Origin: an uncultured Rivibacter sp.
Lineage (GTDB): Bacteria > Pseudomonadota > Gammaproteobacteria > Burkholderiales > Burkholderiaceae
Reading direction: 5' to 3'
Length of the DNA: 10,782 nucleotides
Assembly: GCA_946481025.1 (NCBI GenBank)
Contig: CAMLNA010000139.1
Span: 1-10,782 of the forward strand
The notes below the pieces were generated by a model. That model was not told where the DNA came from. It did not search any database and saw only the letters and a program-made list of their open reading frames with translations. This document shows, piece by piece, positions 10,094 through 10,782 of the stretch (position 1 is the stretch's first letter; each line of letters begins with the position of its first letter). The translations under genes were made by a program, and so were the position numbers.

Positions 10094-10099
10094 TACACT
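10094..10099 (+). promoter_or_regulatory. Possible -10 box for the coiled-coil protein gene
   Basis: TACACT lies 48 bases before the ATG at 10148, just after the hairpin that ends the previous gene. No good -35 hexamer is seen 17 bases upstream (CGCCGG). A GACCC-N8-GGGTC dyad at 10110-10127 lies just downstream and could be an operator or leader hairpin. Confidence 0.3.
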
Positions 10100-10147
10100 G
10101 CCTCGCCCTGACCCCCGCCGGAGGGTCTCCAGAAGAGGTTTCACCGA

Positions 10148-10696
10148 ATGCAGCGCCTTGCCGCCGCCTTGTTGTTCGTGCTGGCCGCGTGGCCATGCGC
10201 CATGCCGGCCCCTGCCGTCGCGCAAACGACCGCCAACCCACGTGCCGGCAAGCCGCCGCCGCGCCTGCTGTCACGCGCCGAACTGCGCGCGTGCCTGGGC
10301 CGCGAGCAGGACCTGAAGCGGCGGCAGGAGGCACTGCAAGCGGCCCACGATGCCCACAACGCCGAGATCGGCGTGCTGTCCGAAGAAGCGCGGCGGCTGG
10401 CCGACGAGCTGAAGGCGCTGGACGTGGCCAACGAGCATCTGGTGGACGACTACAACCGCCGCAACGAGGTGCGCAACCAGCAGGTCGAAAAAGCCAACGC
10501 CCGCGCCGACGCCCTGCGGCAAACCTCCATCGCCCTGCGGGACGAGGAAGCCGACTACATGAAGGCCTGCGTCGCCCGGCCCTACCTCCTGGAGGACCGC
10601 GATGCGGTGCTGAAGGAGCTGGGCCGCAACCGCAGGCGGGAACAGCCCCCCGAGCCGGCAAGGCCACCCGGGACCGGCGACACGGTGGGCGTGTGA
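10148..10696 (+). CDS. Secreted coiled-coil protein of unknown function
   Basis: The 182-residue protein has a signal peptide (MQRLAAALLFVLAAW core, likely cut after AVA at 25, before QTTAN), so it should reach the periplasm. Residues about 42-140 are almost entirely charged and Ala/Leu-rich helix, with strong coiled-coil character from LSRAELRACL to LRDEEADYMK. Two cysteines, C49 at the start of the helix and C141 at its end, bracket the coil and could form a disulphide that closes a helical hairpin; this is inference. The tail (about 159-182) is Pro/Arg/Gly-rich and disordered. I recall similar unnamed exported proteins in Comamonadaceae but know no function. AGAAGAGG at 10131-10138, nine bases before the ATG, supports the start. 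It converges with the gene at the right edge, 10 bases away. Confidence 0.85.
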   Translation: MQRLAAALLFVLAAWPCAMPAPAVAQTTANPRAGKPPPRLLSRAELRACLGREQDLKRRQEALQAAHDAHNAEIGVLSEEARRLADELKALDVANEHLVDDYNRRNEVRNQQVEKANARADALRQTSIALRDEEADYMKACVARPYLLEDRDAVLKELGRNRRREQPPEPARPPGTGDTVGV

Positions 10697-10706
10697 GGCG
10701 CGGCGG

Positions 10707-10782
10707 CTACAGCGACATGCAGGCCGGCGAAGCGACTCGCAGCACCGCCTCCTGCTGGAACCGCGCCTTGTAGTCCGCCACC
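10707..10782 (-). CDS. C-terminal end of an unidentified protein, start beyond the window
   Basis: On the minus strand the last 24 codons before a TAG at 10709-10707 stay open to the window edge. They read as a mostly helical tail beginning VADYKARFQQEAVLRVA and ending with SPACMSL. Twenty-two of 24 codons end in G or C, matching the coding style of this genome. The tail is too short to assign a family. It faces the coiled-coil gene with a 10-base gap, leaving no room for a long shared terminator. Confidence 0.5.
   Translation of the reverse strand, partial: VADYKARFQQEAVLRVASPACMSL

Overview
The window is very GC-rich, with G or C at most third codon positions in every gene. Together with the gene types (a double-length UvrA, paired orphan periplasmic binding proteins, DM13 and coiled-coil exported proteins), this points to a betaproteobacterium of the Burkholderiales, most likely Comamonadaceae. 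That placement is inference from style and content; no marker gene is present.

Layout. Bases 1-4463 (minus strand) hold most of one giant gene, a tandem fusion of two UvrA proteins. It is open at the left edge, and three of the expected four ABC ATPase modules are visible. Bases 4464-4744 form a divergent intergenic region, relatively AT-rich for this window and full of dyads: nested GCGTGA/TCACGC repeats, a perfect GAAACA-GAG-TGTTTC palindrome, and a terminator-shaped hairpin just before a strong Shine-Dalgarno. Bases 4745-7057 (plus strand) carry two tandem, clearly duplicated periplasmic substrate-binding proteins of the branched-chain amino acid type, separated by a 75-base spacer that folds into a strong stem-loop. 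No permease or transport ATPase lies in the window.

After two GC-rich hairpins comes a soluble hybrid histidine kinase (7124-9598: PAS, PAS, HisKA, HATPase, degenerate receiver, intact receiver). A small membrane-anchored DM13-domain protein (9603-10070) follows it 4 bases later and is probably translationally coupled. A further hairpin and a likely promoter precede a secreted coiled-coil protein of unknown function (10148-10696). The right edge holds the last 24 codons of a convergent minus-strand gene.

How it fits together. The uvrA fusion belongs to DNA repair and is oriented away from the rest. The two binding proteins look like one expression unit, with the stem-loop possibly setting the ratio between them. 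The kinase and DM13 gene form a second unit. Whether the binding proteins and the kinase are functionally linked cannot be told from sequence: the kinase has no periplasmic sensor region. I see no mobile element, CRISPR array, tRNA or rRNA, and nothing that is clearly a new system. The most notable points are the fused UvrA with a Cys-to-Ser-substituted zinc site in its first half, the dyad-rich divergent promoter region, and the kinase-DM13 pair.
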